From Candidatus Cloacimonadota bacterium (GTDB lineage Bacteria; Cloacimonadota; Cloacimonadia; JGIOTU-2): a stretch of 21,252 nt of DNA. Where the stretch lies: NCBI GenBank assembly GCA_011043895.1, contig DRBZ01000118.1, forward strand, positions 1 through 21,252, written 5' to 3'. A model generated the notes under the pieces. It did not search any database. It worked only from the letters and a program-made list of their open reading frames with translations, and was not told where the DNA came from. Positions 1 to 7,013 of the stretch are shown here, piece after piece (position 1 is the stretch's first letter; the number at the start of each line of letters is the position of its first letter). Position numbers and translations under genes: made by a program.

Positions 1-79
1 AAAATCGTGTAAATTCTTAACTTTATCTGAAGTATCATAGGCCATTTTGTGACACCAGTCGTAAGAATCAATAAACACT

Positions 80-99
80 AACAAGATTGGAATCTTGTT
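80..99. repeat. Perfect 9-bp inverted repeat
   Basis: AACAAGATT at 80-88 and AATCTTGTT at 91-99 are exact reverse complements separated by GG. TTTTA follows on the plus strand, but the two-base loop is too tight for a standard terminator. It is more likely an intergenic repeat element or a dyad binding site. Confidence 0.6.
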
Positions 100-132
100 T
101 TACATTATTAATGCTGTAAGCATGAAATATTT

Positions 133-158
133 TTGCCGAAGGCGTCAGCCTTCGGTAA
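133..158. repeat. GC-rich hairpin in AT-rich DNA
   Basis: CCGAAGGC (136-143) and GCCTTCGG (148-155) form a perfect 8-bp stem with loop GTCA. A G-T pair and two T-A pairs extend it to 133-158. This is the strongest hairpin in the leftmost 460 bases. No T-run follows on either strand (TAACAAG on plus, CAAAAATA on minus). A palindromic repeat unit is more likely than a terminator, though a weak bidirectional terminator is possible. Confidence 0.6.
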
Positions 159-178
159 CAAGAAAAGATACAAATTAA

Positions 179-207
179 GCGCCATAGGTGCGGCATGTTT
201 CACATGC
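179..207. repeat. Two adjacent small hairpins
   Basis: GCGCC/GGTGC (179-183 and 187-191, loop ATA, one G-T wobble) is followed directly by GCATGT/ACATGC (193-198 and 202-207, loop TTC). The back-to-back arrangement is typical of short intergenic repeat units. No coding signal overlaps it. Confidence 0.45.
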
Positions 208-292
208 AATTCAATTCTAAAAAGGTTAAAATCCATTGCTTTTATTACACAATAATCAATAGCTTACCATAGTGTTAGTTTATTGAATAGAG

Positions 293-312
293 ATTCCTGC
301 TTGCACGGGAAT
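293..312. repeat. ATTCCTG...CGGGAAT hairpin
   Basis: ATTCCTG (293-299) pairs with CGGGAAT (306-312) over a six-base loop, with one T-G wobble. The surrounding text (GATTCCTGCTTGCACGGGAA) resembles a palindromic intergenic repeat family seen in many environmental genomes. That likeness is from memory and would need a self-search of the parent genome. Confidence 0.45.
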
Positions 313-363
313 GATGGTGTTTTTATTGGCTATGTAAATCAACTCAATCAGTGGACTGGATTT

Positions 364-379
364 TCCCGATGTATCGGGA
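364..379. repeat. TCCCGAT-GT-ATCGGGA inverted repeat
   Basis: TCCCGAT (364-370) and ATCGGGA (373-379) form a perfect 7-bp inverted repeat with a GT spacer. It has the same general look as the other palindromes in this noncoding stretch. No function can be assigned. Confidence 0.45.
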
Positions 380-460
380 GACTTCAGAATGTAAGTTATT
401 CATATTTCTTTGTTCTCAACTCAAATCGTGATTCCCTGGGAGTTAAAAAGTACAGTTACT

Positions 461-1345
461 CTATCTCGTTATGACCAAATGATCCTGTTCCTGAATAAGG
501 GATTTCTGATATTTGAAAAAATTCTCATAGATATATTCTGTGATCTCTTTTTTCTGTTCGACGGAATAGTTATGTACATTTGGATACAACAATATCATCC
601 AGATCACTGCCATATATTTCTCAAAATCGTTGATGAAAAACTTCACTTTGTGGGTTTCTTGATGTATGTTCGCATTTCTAAAATTGTTATGATTTCTTAA
701 TTTTTCACCAAATGCTTTCAAGTCCTGGTCATTATGTACACCAAAATATTTCCCCGCAAAATGATTATAAAGCCAGGTGGTGGAATCATTCTCTTTACAT
801 CGTGATGACATCATAACCGCATGGATCGCACCTCTCTCGGAGAGAAGTATTGTACTTAGAGTGTTGAATAACTCTTCCCACACTGATGCACTGCAATAAT
901 AAAGAGAGTGATGAAGCACGATCAGGTCGAGTTCGTGATCTTTGAGTACATCTTTTTTGAACTTTTTTGCATCAGGAGCATGAAGCAGTGTTGTAGTATA
1001 ATCTGCTTCAACGGTCTGCACATGGTTTATTGAAAGATTTTTTATATTTGTTTTGATAATCGAAAGTGGATGGGGATCGATATCAAGCAGATATAATCCA
1101 CCACGAAATGCAGATTCGAGGATTTGAAACTGCGGCTCTGATCCGCATCCAATCGATAACGCTCGAAGGTCATTGCCTGTCGATGACAGAGGGAATTGCT
1201 GGCGCACCAGTTTCATCAAAACCTGAGCAATATCGACTTTATCACTACTATGCGAGCACCAGATTGCATTTTCCTCATTCATGTCCACATCCCCTGCAAC
1301 TATACCTTTTTGTATCAGTTCTTCAATGGAGTCTGAACCACTCAT
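461..1345 (-). CDS. Class I SAM-dependent methyltransferase-like protein
   Basis: This probably binds S-adenosylmethionine and methylates an unknown acceptor in the cytoplasm. The Rossmann motif I is visible as LSIGCGSEPQ near residues 63-72. It is followed by the acidic end of beta-2 in LYLLDIDP (about 84-91) and a motif IV region LDLIVLHHSLYY (about 140-151). The N-terminal 55 residues and the C-terminal 90 residues are not recognisable and may form a substrate cap. The ATG at 1345 has AAGGA about seven bases upstream. The gene starts 24 bases after the stop of the upstream SGNH-type gene, so the two are probably cotranscribed. Length (294 aa) suits a small-molecule methyltransferase, but the substrate is unknown. 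The fold call is fairly safe; a degenerate, non-catalytic member cannot be excluded. Confidence 0.72.
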   Translation of the reverse strand: MSGSDSIEELIQKGIVAGDVDMNEENAIWCSHSSDKVDIAQVLMKLVRQQFPLSSTGNDLRALSIGCGSEPQFQILESAFRGGLYLLDIDPHPLSIIKTNIKNLSINHVQTVEADYTTTLLHAPDAKKFKKDVLKDHELDLIVLHHSLYYCSASVWEELFNTLSTILLSERGAIHAVMMSSRCKENDSTTWLYNHFAGKYFGVHNDQDLKAFGEKLRNHNNFRNANIHQETHKVKFFINDFEKYMAVIWMILLYPNVHNYSVEQKKEITEYIYENFFKYQKSLIQEQDHLVITR

Positions 1346-1369
1346 AAGATGTCCTTATAAAGTTTTGGA

Positions 1370-2473
1370 CTATTGTAATAAGATCATCCTTTTTGTTTCA
1401 AGATTTTCACCATCAAGGAATAATCTATAAAAATATACACCAGCTGGTAATTTATTTCCCCCCTCATCAGTCCCATCCCATTGCAGCACCTGCGAAGGCT
1501 CATTTCCGGAATATAATGTATTCACACGCTGCCCGATAAGATTATATACAGTTATCTCCACGTGCCCAGACTGTTTCAAAGAATAATATATTTCTGTGTT
1601 ATTATGAAATGGATTAGGTACATTTTGTTGAAGATAGTTGTGTTCGAGTTCATTGTTCGGATCAACAGCGTAAATCGGATCGATATTCCAAAGATCGAGA
1701 CTGTCCAGCACCATATTCGTTCCCACTGTCTGGAAATATGTTACTTCATCATCCTCAATTCCGGGATTGTAGTCCACTCCGATGCAACTTTGCTGAAATA
1801 CAGTTGAAAATATCGTACAAGCCATGAGATAGGAACCTCTGAGTGATGGATGGTTCCAGTCACTCATATGTAAATAATGCAGAGGGAAATTAAGTTCTGT
1901 AAGCACTGTTTTCCATGACCAACCCACTGGTGAGATCTCGAAGCCAACCATATCTGACCACAACAGGGTATTATCGTAAATATGATTTTGCATATCTACA
2001 AACGTATCGGTCCATCCGGGCACCCACGTCATGCCATCTTCAAATGCCCACGGCATACAAAAGACCATTCTGGTAGAATCACAATTATTCATGATCTTAT
2101 TTTTCAGGATCACAGGTGCAGGATAAACTGGATGTGCTGTATAATAATCAGGATATGCAGTGACACTTCCTCCACCTTGCAGGATCACATAATCCCAATC
2201 CTTCTCCTGAATTTTTGCTTCAGTTACCATATTGTATGCATGGTCATATAGATACATACCATTGATCGCATAGATATCGAAATTAACATCTACACCTGCG
2301 CTATCGGAAAGATTCTGGAGCAGATTTCTAAGATTATGATAGTTGAAATAACTCGAACCGATCAGCAGCATATCAAGTGAATCTCTGTATGTTGAATCAG
2401 TAAATAAAGAAGAACTGATAAGTAATATCAAGATAATAATACTACTTACAAAAACCCCTTTTTTTGCTTTCAT
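1370..2473 (-). CDS. Secreted SGNH/GDSL-like protein with C-terminal sorting domain
   Basis: A 367-residue exported protein. Residues 1-25 form a signal peptide (lysine-rich start, then a hydrophobic run). The body resembles SGNH hydrolases of the DUF4886 type: LLIGSSYFNYHNL (37-49) fits block I with Ser40/41 as nucleophile, VILQGGG (96-102) fits a middle block, and DWNHPS (205-210) fits the Asp-x-x-His block V. This suggests an esterase or deacetylase acting on a carbohydrate or lipid outside the cytoplasm. Residues about 280-367 are a T9SS / FlgD-Ig-like tail: NVPNPF (284-289), VYNLIGQRV, LQWDGTDEGG, AGVYFYRL and the terminal KRMILLQ. This implies surface delivery by a type IX-like system. 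The start is set by GGAGGT five bases before the ATG. A decayed copy of the same tail lies just upstream (2500-2751). The export and tail calls are strong; the SGNH call is moderate. Confidence 0.78.
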   Translation of the reverse strand: MKAKKGVFVSSIIILILLISSSLFTDSTYRDSLDMLLIGSSYFNYHNLRNLLQNLSDSAGVDVNFDIYAINGMYLYDHAYNMVTEAKIQEKDWDYVILQGGGSVTAYPDYYTAHPVYPAPVILKNKIMNNCDSTRMVFCMPWAFEDGMTWVPGWTDTFVDMQNHIYDNTLLWSDMVGFEISPVGWSWKTVLTELNFPLHYLHMSDWNHPSLRGSYLMACTIFSTVFQQSCIGVDYNPGIEDDEVTYFQTVGTNMVLDSLDLWNIDPIYAVDPNNELEHNYLQQNVPNPFHNNTEIYYSLKQSGHVEITVYNLIGQRVNTLYSGNEPSQVLQWDGTDEGGNKLPAGVYFYRLFLDGENLETKRMILLQ

Positions 2474-2499
2474 TAAGACCTCCGTAATTAACTATATAT

Positions 2500-2751
2500 C
2501 TATCTCAACAGAATTAACCTCTTTGTGTCAATTGTTGTGCCGTTCACATCCATTTTGTAGAAATACACACCATTTTCAAGTTTTTTATCCTGCTCATCTC
2601 TTCCATCCCACATGACCGTATGTTTTGATGTATTGCCAGAATAGAGCTTCTTCACAAGCTGCCCTTTGAGATTGTAACATTCAAATCAACTTTAACTGTT
2701 TGTTGTAAATTGAAAGCAATTTTTGCTGAATTTATTCCGCACATTGCGTAA
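2500..2751 (-). pseudogene. Decayed C-terminal sorting-domain (T9SS-type) remnant
   Basis: No intact gene is present, but the minus strand still encodes the tail of a secreted protein. Read from about 2730 it gives a KIAFNLQQTVKVDLNV-like strand. After a one-base frame change near 2687 it continues as YNLKGQLVKKLYSGN, MWDGRDEQ, NGVYFYKM and TKRLILLR, ending in TAG at 2500-2502. These match the tail of the neighbouring protein (1370-2473) block for block. Restoring one T (GTTAC to GTTTAC) joins the two halves as VKVDLNVYNLKGQLV. Further upstream, NVRNKF in a third frame looks like a corrupted NVPNPF. There is no start codon or body, so this is a remnant of a lost surface protein, perhaps from duplication of, or recombination with, the adjacent gene. 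Confidence 0.8.
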
Positions 2752-2782
2752 TCAATTCTACAATTTGACGATAAGCATGCAC

Positions 2783-3187
2783 TTAATTCCACGAGCTCCT
2801 GTTTTTATACATCCAGCTTGTTGCATTTCCCTGTTCGCACCATTTGAGTGCTTTTAGGATCTCGTAACATATTTTTGATTTCTTTGAATCATCTTCGCAA
2901 TCAAATTTCTTCTGAAATTCTTTGAGATATGTTATTGCACGTGCATCAGCAAGTTGTCCCAATGCCCAGATGGCATGTGTTTTTTTCTTGATGGTATGTT
3001 CATCAGATTTAATGAAACGTGCCAGTGAATTTACACAATCCTGACCGTATTCCTGCTTTGCTTCCACGCAAATTCTCTTCACACCAGTATAGATGGCATG
3101 GTAAGATACAACGATCGAAAAAATGATAAAAAAAACAACAATGATTGAAAGGATAATTATGATCTTCTTTAATTTCCTTTTATCCAT
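2783..3187 (-). CDS. Small membrane-anchored protein with a HEAT-like repeat
   Basis: I chose the ATG at 3187 (MDKRKLKK) rather than a longer frame to 3235. It begins one base after the stop of the upstream EamA gene, which fits translational coupling, and the longer version would add a non-conserved stretch inside that gene. The product has 134 residues. A lysine-rich start is followed by one hydrophobic helix (about residues 8-29), then a soluble part. THAIWALGQLADARAITYLK there looks like a HEAT or PBS-lyase-type helical repeat. It is probably anchored in the inner membrane with the helical part outside the cytoplasm; the KRKLKK cluster at the N side supports that topology. Several cysteines in the soluble part may pair. 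Function is unknown; HEAT repeats usually bind protein partners. Confidence 0.6.
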   Translation of the reverse strand: MDKRKLKKIIIILSIIVVFFIIFSIVVSYHAIYTGVKRICVEAKQEYGQDCVNSLARFIKSDEHTIKKKTHAIWALGQLADARAITYLKEFQKKFDCEDDSKKSKICYEILKALKWCEQGNATSWMYKNRSSWN

Positions 3188-3188
3188 A

Positions 3189-3611
3189 CTAAATCGTGAG
3201 TGTGATGATCCCACCGATTGTAAGTACGATGCCAATACCGTTCTTTAAAGTAAGTGGCTCTCCAGCAAAAATGATACCCATCAAAGCGCCAAAAAGTGGA
3301 GAGGTAAATGCAATAGGCATTACCTGGTCGAGATGACCCCCTTTGATGGCATGATAGAAACACAACATACCAACTGATCCTGCAACGATTCCGCCACCAA
3401 TGATCATATACGCTAACGCTTTGCCACCAGCTTGTGGAATTGTTTTCCAATACGGGATACTTACTATGCCAAGTATAATAAGAGCAATGAATGTGCGAAT
3501 GGTAATTCCCATTTGCGGAGCAAGATTTCCCAGATGTAATCCCTTTTTTTCGAAGTAGCCACCAACTCCCCAGGCAATAGCAGTAATCAAAGCAAAGAGC
3601 TGCGGTTTCAT
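3189..3611 (-). CDS. Single-domain EamA (DMT superfamily) membrane protein
   Basis: A 140-residue, very hydrophobic protein matching one EamA repeat, with about five transmembrane helices. Typical marks are the N-terminal FALITAIAWGVGGYFEKKG and the C-terminal SPLFGALMGIIFAGEPLTLK. Full drug/metabolite exporters carry two such repeats; stand-alone ones of about 140 residues are known and are thought to work as dimers. The substrate is unknown. A TTG directly abuts the upstream stop, but the ATG at 3611 is the better start because AAGGAG sits six bases before it, inside the end of the TMEM175-like gene. The HEAT-like gene follows after one base. The family call is strong. Confidence 0.83.
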   Translation of the reverse strand: MKPQLFALITAIAWGVGGYFEKKGLHLGNLAPQMGITIRTFIALIILGIVSIPYWKTIPQAGGKALAYMIIGGGIVAGSVGMLCFYHAIKGGHLDQVMPIAFTSPLFGALMGIIFAGEPLTLKNGIGIVLTIGGIITLTI

Positions 3612-3614
3612 CAA

Positions 3615-4262
3615 TTACTCCTTATCGGCAATAGATCGTTTTTTATATTTCGGTACAATTATTCGATGTATGATTGGAATGAGAATATATGGAATCGATG
3701 AGTAGTTTGGTATAAAAAACGCGAGCAGTATACATAAGATAGCCACAATCGGAGTTACCCAGATTCGAATTTGAATATATTTCAAAAGGTTATCAGACAC
3801 ATTATCTTTAATTAACCTTCGTTTATATGAAGCATACTGCCAGCTCATTAAAAACGTTGCACTTATCAGAAACATATTGAGATGAAAACATCCCTGGGTA
3901 AGCCAGTAATGAGGGTAATCTCCAGATAGTTGCGAGGTAAAGGGAAGAAGTGCGGTGAACATCAGGAATATGATGCTGTACCAGAGGTGAATAATATTTG
4001 TTGCTTTCAAATGTGAAAACTCAGAATGATTCGCGATCCAGAAATTCGCCAAGATAAGAAAACTTAAGAAGTAGATATAAAGCACATGCCACTGATTCAT
4101 TAATAGATGTTTCAAATGGACGATGTTGGTTATTTCATGGGGTTCCGGAGCTTCCAAAGAAAGGACAAGCAGAGTCATTACAATAGCGAACACACCATCT
4201 GTCAGCGCAGTGATCCTGTTGATCGTGAGCCATTTCGTTTGCTGTTGTTCTCGTGGATCCAT
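3615..4262 (-). CDS. TMEM175-like (DUF1211) putative potassium channel
   Basis: Residues 16-23 (RITALTDG) fit the RxxxFSDG signature of TMEM175 / DUF1211 proteins, with conservative Phe-to-Leu and Ser-to-Thr changes. They are followed by VFAIVMTLLVLSLE, the pore-lining first helix. The 215-residue length and about six predicted helices match the single-repeat bacterial form, which assembles as a tetramer and conducts potassium in the family members studied. It is an inner-membrane protein. The ATG at 4262 has no clear Shine-Dalgarno and lies 41 bases after the lipoprotein gene. Its end overlaps the ribosome-binding site of the EamA gene, so those two are probably coupled. Ion selectivity cannot be read from the sequence. 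Confidence 0.85.
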   Translation of the reverse strand: MDPREQQQTKWLTINRITALTDGVFAIVMTLLVLSLEAPEPHEITNIVHLKHLLMNQWHVLYIYFLSFLILANFWIANHSEFSHLKATNIIHLWYSIIFLMFTALLPFTSQLSGDYPHYWLTQGCFHLNMFLISATFLMSWQYASYKRRLIKDNVSDNLLKYIQIRIWVTPIVAILCILLAFFIPNYSSIPYILIPIIHRIIVPKYKKRSIADKE

Positions 4263-4292
4263 AATTATTTTAAAGCTTATTGTTTTGTACCT

Positions 4293-4309
4293 GTATAGGT
4301 TCCCTATAC
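4293..4309. repeat. Hairpin overlapping the lipoprotein stop codon
   Basis: GTATAGG (4293-4299) and CCTATAC (4303-4309) form a perfect 7-bp stem with loop TTC. It contains the TAG stop of the lipoprotein gene (4304-4306). No T-run follows on the minus strand, so it is not a standard intrinsic terminator. It could slow polymerase or mask initiation of the next gene, or be chance. Confidence 0.35.
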
Positions 4310-4705
4310 CGTATCAGTTGCAGTATAAGCAATAAATGTTTCGGTAAGTTGTGTAATACTTTGGAAAATTCCCTTTATATTCACCTGCGATCCTGGTTCA
4401 GCTCCGGGCTCTGTAAAATCAAATGTATCGTTTGTCACTTCAGTGATTCCGTCCGAATTGGTATATTCAATTTCTTGATATCCCGGTGTGCCATCAATAT
4501 TTGGATAATACAATTTTATCGTAGTGATTTTCTCTTTGTTGCTTACATTGCTAATAGTCACTGAAATAGTATTAGCATATGAAGTGATACCAAGCCAGGT
4601 CCCAAGATATTTAAAATTCGGTGTTGGACCACTCGAGTTCGAACAAAAAGAAAATGCTAATGCAATGAGTACTATCACTGCTAAGATCACAAACCTTTTT
4701 TTCAT
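4304..4705 (-). CDS. Small putative lipoprotein of unknown function
   Basis: A 133-residue exported protein. Residues 1-20 are a short lipoprotein-type signal (MKKRFVILAVIVLIALAFSF) followed by Cys21 and a Ser/Asn/Pro-rich linker. The residue before the cysteine is Phe, which departs from the usual Gly/Ala/Ser, so lipidation is likely but not certain. The rest is rich in Thr, Ile, Tyr and Asn with alternating hydrophobics, suggesting a small beta-sandwich or lipocalin-like fold (LGTWLGITSYANTISVTISN). No family is recognised. AAAGGA about eight bases upstream supports the ATG at 4705. It lies 15 bases downstream of the 4721-5296 methyltransferase gene and is probably in its transcript. Confidence 0.6.
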   Translation of the reverse strand: MKKRFVILAVIVLIALAFSFCSNSSGPTPNFKYLGTWLGITSYANTISVTISNVSNKEKITTIKLYYPNIDGTPGYQEIEYTNSDGITEVTNDTFDFTEPGAEPGSQVNIKGIFQSITQLTETFIAYTATDTV

Positions 4706-4720
4706 AGTTATATCCTTTCT

Positions 4721-5296
4721 TTAAGAATAAATTCCTGAATATTCTTTATTAGTTTTTATTGAGAATTCACTTTCATCTCTGTCAATATCCTTGAACAATT
4801 CTCTTATTTCTTCGTAGGGCATTCCATGGGATTTCTTGATTGGCTCTCTTATATAAATCCGACCGTTGGGTTTGAGAATCCTTGAAAGATTCTTCAAAAC
4901 GTCAGCTCGTTTATCAGGATGAATATCATGCAGCACATGGTGGATAAGGATGATATCAAATGTATCGTCCTGCAGATCAGCTTGATCAATATATGTATTG
5001 ATTAACGTGACATTTTTGAATTTCTTCAATCTCTTTCTAAGTCGTTTTATCCAGCATTTCGAAGGTTCAAGGCAGGTCAAGTGTCCCGTCGAAAGTTTCT
5101 TTGCAAGCAGTTTAGACGCAACACCACCTCCACTGCCAAAATCCAGCACTTGTTCATCCCCGTTTAGAGGAATGGAATCAATATATTTATTATAAAAACC
5201 CGCACCACCCAACAAATATACCAGGGAATCACTCAACTTAAATAAAAATGATGGCTTATCAAAATCGATCTCTTTAAATTCTCTGTAATTATCCAT
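4721..5296 (-). CDS. Class I SAM-dependent methyltransferase
   Basis: A compact 191-residue methyltransferase of the Methyltransf_11/25 type. Motif I is VLDFGSGGGVASKL (about 50-63), the acidic beta-2 end is LTCLEPS, motif II/III is around IDQADLQDDTFDIILIHHVLHDI, and a post-motif reads LKPNGRIYIREP. These mark a complete SAM-binding Rossmann core. The substrate is unknown. AGGAG lies six bases before the ATG. It sits nine bases after the flavodoxin-like gene, so it is probably in the same transcript. It is not a close copy of the methyltransferase at 461-1345; the motif I sequences differ. Confidence 0.85.
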   Translation of the reverse strand: MDNYREFKEIDFDKPSFLFKLSDSLVYLLGGAGFYNKYIDSIPLNGDEQVLDFGSGGGVASKLLAKKLSTGHLTCLEPSKCWIKRLRKRLKKFKNVTLINTYIDQADLQDDTFDIILIHHVLHDIHPDKRADVLKNLSRILKPNGRIYIREPIKKSHGMPYEEIRELFKDIDRDESEFSIKTNKEYSGIYS

Positions 5297-5305
5297 TATG
5301 TACTC

Positions 5306-5884
5306 CTATTTATCATATATTTTTTTGAGCAGCCACGCCATATTTTTCCCGAGGTTTGTCATTGTCCCGATCCCCTCTTCATCGCCGGTAATTGTTCCCG
5401 ATTTTCCTGATACTCCGAGATTCCAATAGCTGGAACCGGGTATGATCATCTGGGAAATAAGAAAGAAGTGATTTATAGAATCAAAGACATGTATTGCTCC
5501 TGCCCGACGAACTGCTACGACAGCAGCACCAAGTTTTCTTTTGAACAAACCATTATTGGCAAATCCCACAAATCCAGCCCTGTCGATAAGTGCTTTCACC
5601 TCTGGAGTAACATCTGCAAAATAGGTGGGAGAACCGATCAGCATGCCATCAGCTTCTACCATCTTTTGGATACAGGTATTGATTATATCTTCAGTTTGAA
5701 TACACTTATTATCTTTATTTTCGAAACATTTCCTGCAGGCAAGACAACCATGAACCTGCTTTCCTCCAAGGTGTAGTATCTCCGTATGAATTCCTTCATC
5801 TTCTAATGTTTCACAAGCAATTTTCAGTAATGAATAGGTATTTCCCTCTTTGTGGGGGCTTCCGTTGAATGCAACAATTTTCAT
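5306..5884 (-). CDS. Flavodoxin-fold NADPH-dependent FMN reductase-like protein
   Basis: A 192-residue cytoplasmic redox protein. The start (MKIVAFNGSPHKEGNT) is the classic FMN phosphate loop of NADPH-dependent FMN reductases and iron-sulfur flavoproteins. GSPTYFADVTPEVKALIDR (84-102) is the second flavin-binding segment. Cysteines 47, 50, 53 and 61 (CLACRKC followed by KC) form the compact motif that binds a [4Fe-4S] cluster in the iron-sulfur flavoproteins of anaerobes. It probably shuttles electrons or detoxifies oxygen species or quinones. AAGGAG before the ATG supports the start. It follows the aminotransferase after 10 bases and is followed by the methyltransferase after 9. Family call strong; partner unknown. 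Confidence 0.87.
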   Translation of the reverse strand: MKIVAFNGSPHKEGNTYSLLKIACETLEDEGIHTEILHLGGKQVHGCLACRKCFENKDNKCIQTEDIINTCIQKMVEADGMLIGSPTYFADVTPEVKALIDRAGFVGFANNGLFKRKLGAAVVAVRRAGAIHVFDSINHFFLISQMIIPGSSYWNLGVSGKSGTITGDEEGIGTMTNLGKNMAWLLKKIYDK

Positions 5885-5894
5885 AGTACTCCTT

Positions 5895-7013
5895 CTATTT
5901 GATAGCTGTTTTTAAAACGTCGATAGTTTTTTCTATGTCTCTCTCATTATTATACACGTGAAAAGAAAATCTCAGATTGCCCTCACGGCAGGAGCACAGG
6001 ATCTTTTTCTCCTGAAGCTTTTGATGTACTTGTACTGCTTCTGGTATATACACTGCAACTATTGGTGAACGCCTTTTCCCACCGACACTAATAACCTTTA
6101 GTCCAAGAGCTTTACATTCGTCCACAAACATTTCTGCCATCCTCAGCGTATATACCTGAATCTTATGAATTCCGATATCAACAAGAAATGATACAGAAGC
6201 ATGCATCGCAAAGAGCGCTTGATAGGGATAACTTCCAATCTCAAATCGTGACGCATCTCTTGGTTCTGGTATCTCATATTTGCGTACATTAGTAAAATCA
6301 AGTGTGTCGAGGAATCGATTGAGCCACCCTTGAAAAATCGAACGAATCGGTGCATCTTTTCTCACAAAGAGGATTCCGGTCCCTGTTGGTGATAGCAGCC
6401 ATTTTTGAGCTCCTGCCGAGAATGCATCCACGCCTGAATTTTTCAGATCGGGATACATTACTCCAGCCCCCTGAATACCATCGACTGATAACAAAGCATT
6501 ATGCTTTTTCGCAATCCTTGAGCATTCCTGTATGTCGATTCGGTATCCATCATAAAATCTAATCCACGAAGGAGCGAGTACTCGCAGGTTGTCCACATCA
6601 AGAAATTCTTCTCCATCCTGTTCGGCGATATAAACCTTTGCTCCCCGCACCTCCAAGCCTTTCCAAGGATACACATTCGCAGGGAATTCCCCAGGTGGAA
6701 GCGCAATAACATCGCCTTGGGACATCTCAATTCCCCATCCAGCCATACAAATGCCGAGAGAAGTATTATTCACAAGGGCGATCTCATCTGATTCTGCTCC
6801 AAGCAGGATTGCAACTTTTTGTTTTATCTTGTTTATAATTTCAAAAGATTCAGGCTGGGTTTGCAGCGTTTCAGCCCTGTAGAAATTCATAAATCTGTCC
6901 TGCTCAGCAATCGCCGTTTCGGGTATCACACCAGTCGACGCAGTATTCAGATAGGTGCAGGTTTTAAAAATGGGAAATAATTCGATTCTTTCTTTATCTG
7001 TAAGTAAAGACAT
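5895..7013 (-). CDS. Class V aminotransferase (cysteine desulfurase-like)
   Basis: A 372-residue PLP enzyme of fold type I. YLNTASTGVIP (21-31) is the N-terminal substrate-binding segment, VNNTSLGICMAGWG (81-94) holds the cofactor phosphate, SVDGIQGAGV (176-185) carries the ring-stacking Asp178, and SAGAQKWLLSPTGTG (199-213) holds the PLP-binding Lys204. The C-terminal catalytic cysteine loop of a true NifS/IscS is not evident, so it may be an isopenicillin-N-epimerase-like or kynureninase-like relative that acts on another amino compound. Its ATG overlaps by one base the stop of the broken DUF362 gene; GAGGAG lies about 11 bases upstream. The substrate is unknown. Confidence 0.85.
   Translation of the reverse strand: MSLLTDKERIELFPIFKTCTYLNTASTGVIPETAIAEQDRFMNFYRAETLQTQPESFEIINKIKQKVAILLGAESDEIALVNNTSLGICMAGWGIEMSQGDVIALPPGEFPANVYPWKGLEVRGAKVYIAEQDGEEFLDVDNLRVLAPSWIRFYDGYRIDIQECSRIAKKHNALLSVDGIQGAGVMYPDLKNSGVDAFSAGAQKWLLSPTGTGILFVRKDAPIRSIFQGWLNRFLDTLDFTNVRKYEIPEPRDASRFEIGSYPYQALFAMHASVSFLVDIGIHKIQVYTLRMAEMFVDECKALGLKVISVGGKRRSPIVAVYIPEAVQVHQKLQEKKILCSCREGNLRFSFHVYNNERDIEKTIDVLKTAIK

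Larger units (their letters stand above)
1..460. other. Noncoding region with a cluster of short hairpins
   Basis: I see no convincing gene here. The open frames on the plus strand at 283-474 and 410-700 have no family signature, and the second is mostly antisense to the methyltransferase. The stretch instead carries six inverted repeats, at 80-99, 136-155, 179-191, 193-207, 293-312 and 364-379. Several resemble the palindromic intergenic elements that are common in genomes of this type. None is followed by a clear T-run on either strand, so I do not call them terminators. The 3' end of the minus-strand methyltransferase transcript probably lies in this region. Confidence 0.6.

Noticed and set aside
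133..158. Intrinsic terminator for the minus-strand run
   Set aside because: The stem is strong, but no T-run follows on either strand and it lies 300 bases past the last stop codon.
283..700. Plus-strand open frames that could be small genes
   Set aside because: They have no ribosome-binding site or family pattern, overlap hairpin repeats, and the second is antisense to the methyltransferase.
1370..2751. SGNH-type gene and upstream sorting tail as one frameshifted gene
   Set aside because: The SGNH-type gene has its own signal peptide, strong ribosome-binding site and intact tail. The upstream tail ends in its own stop 26 bases before that start.
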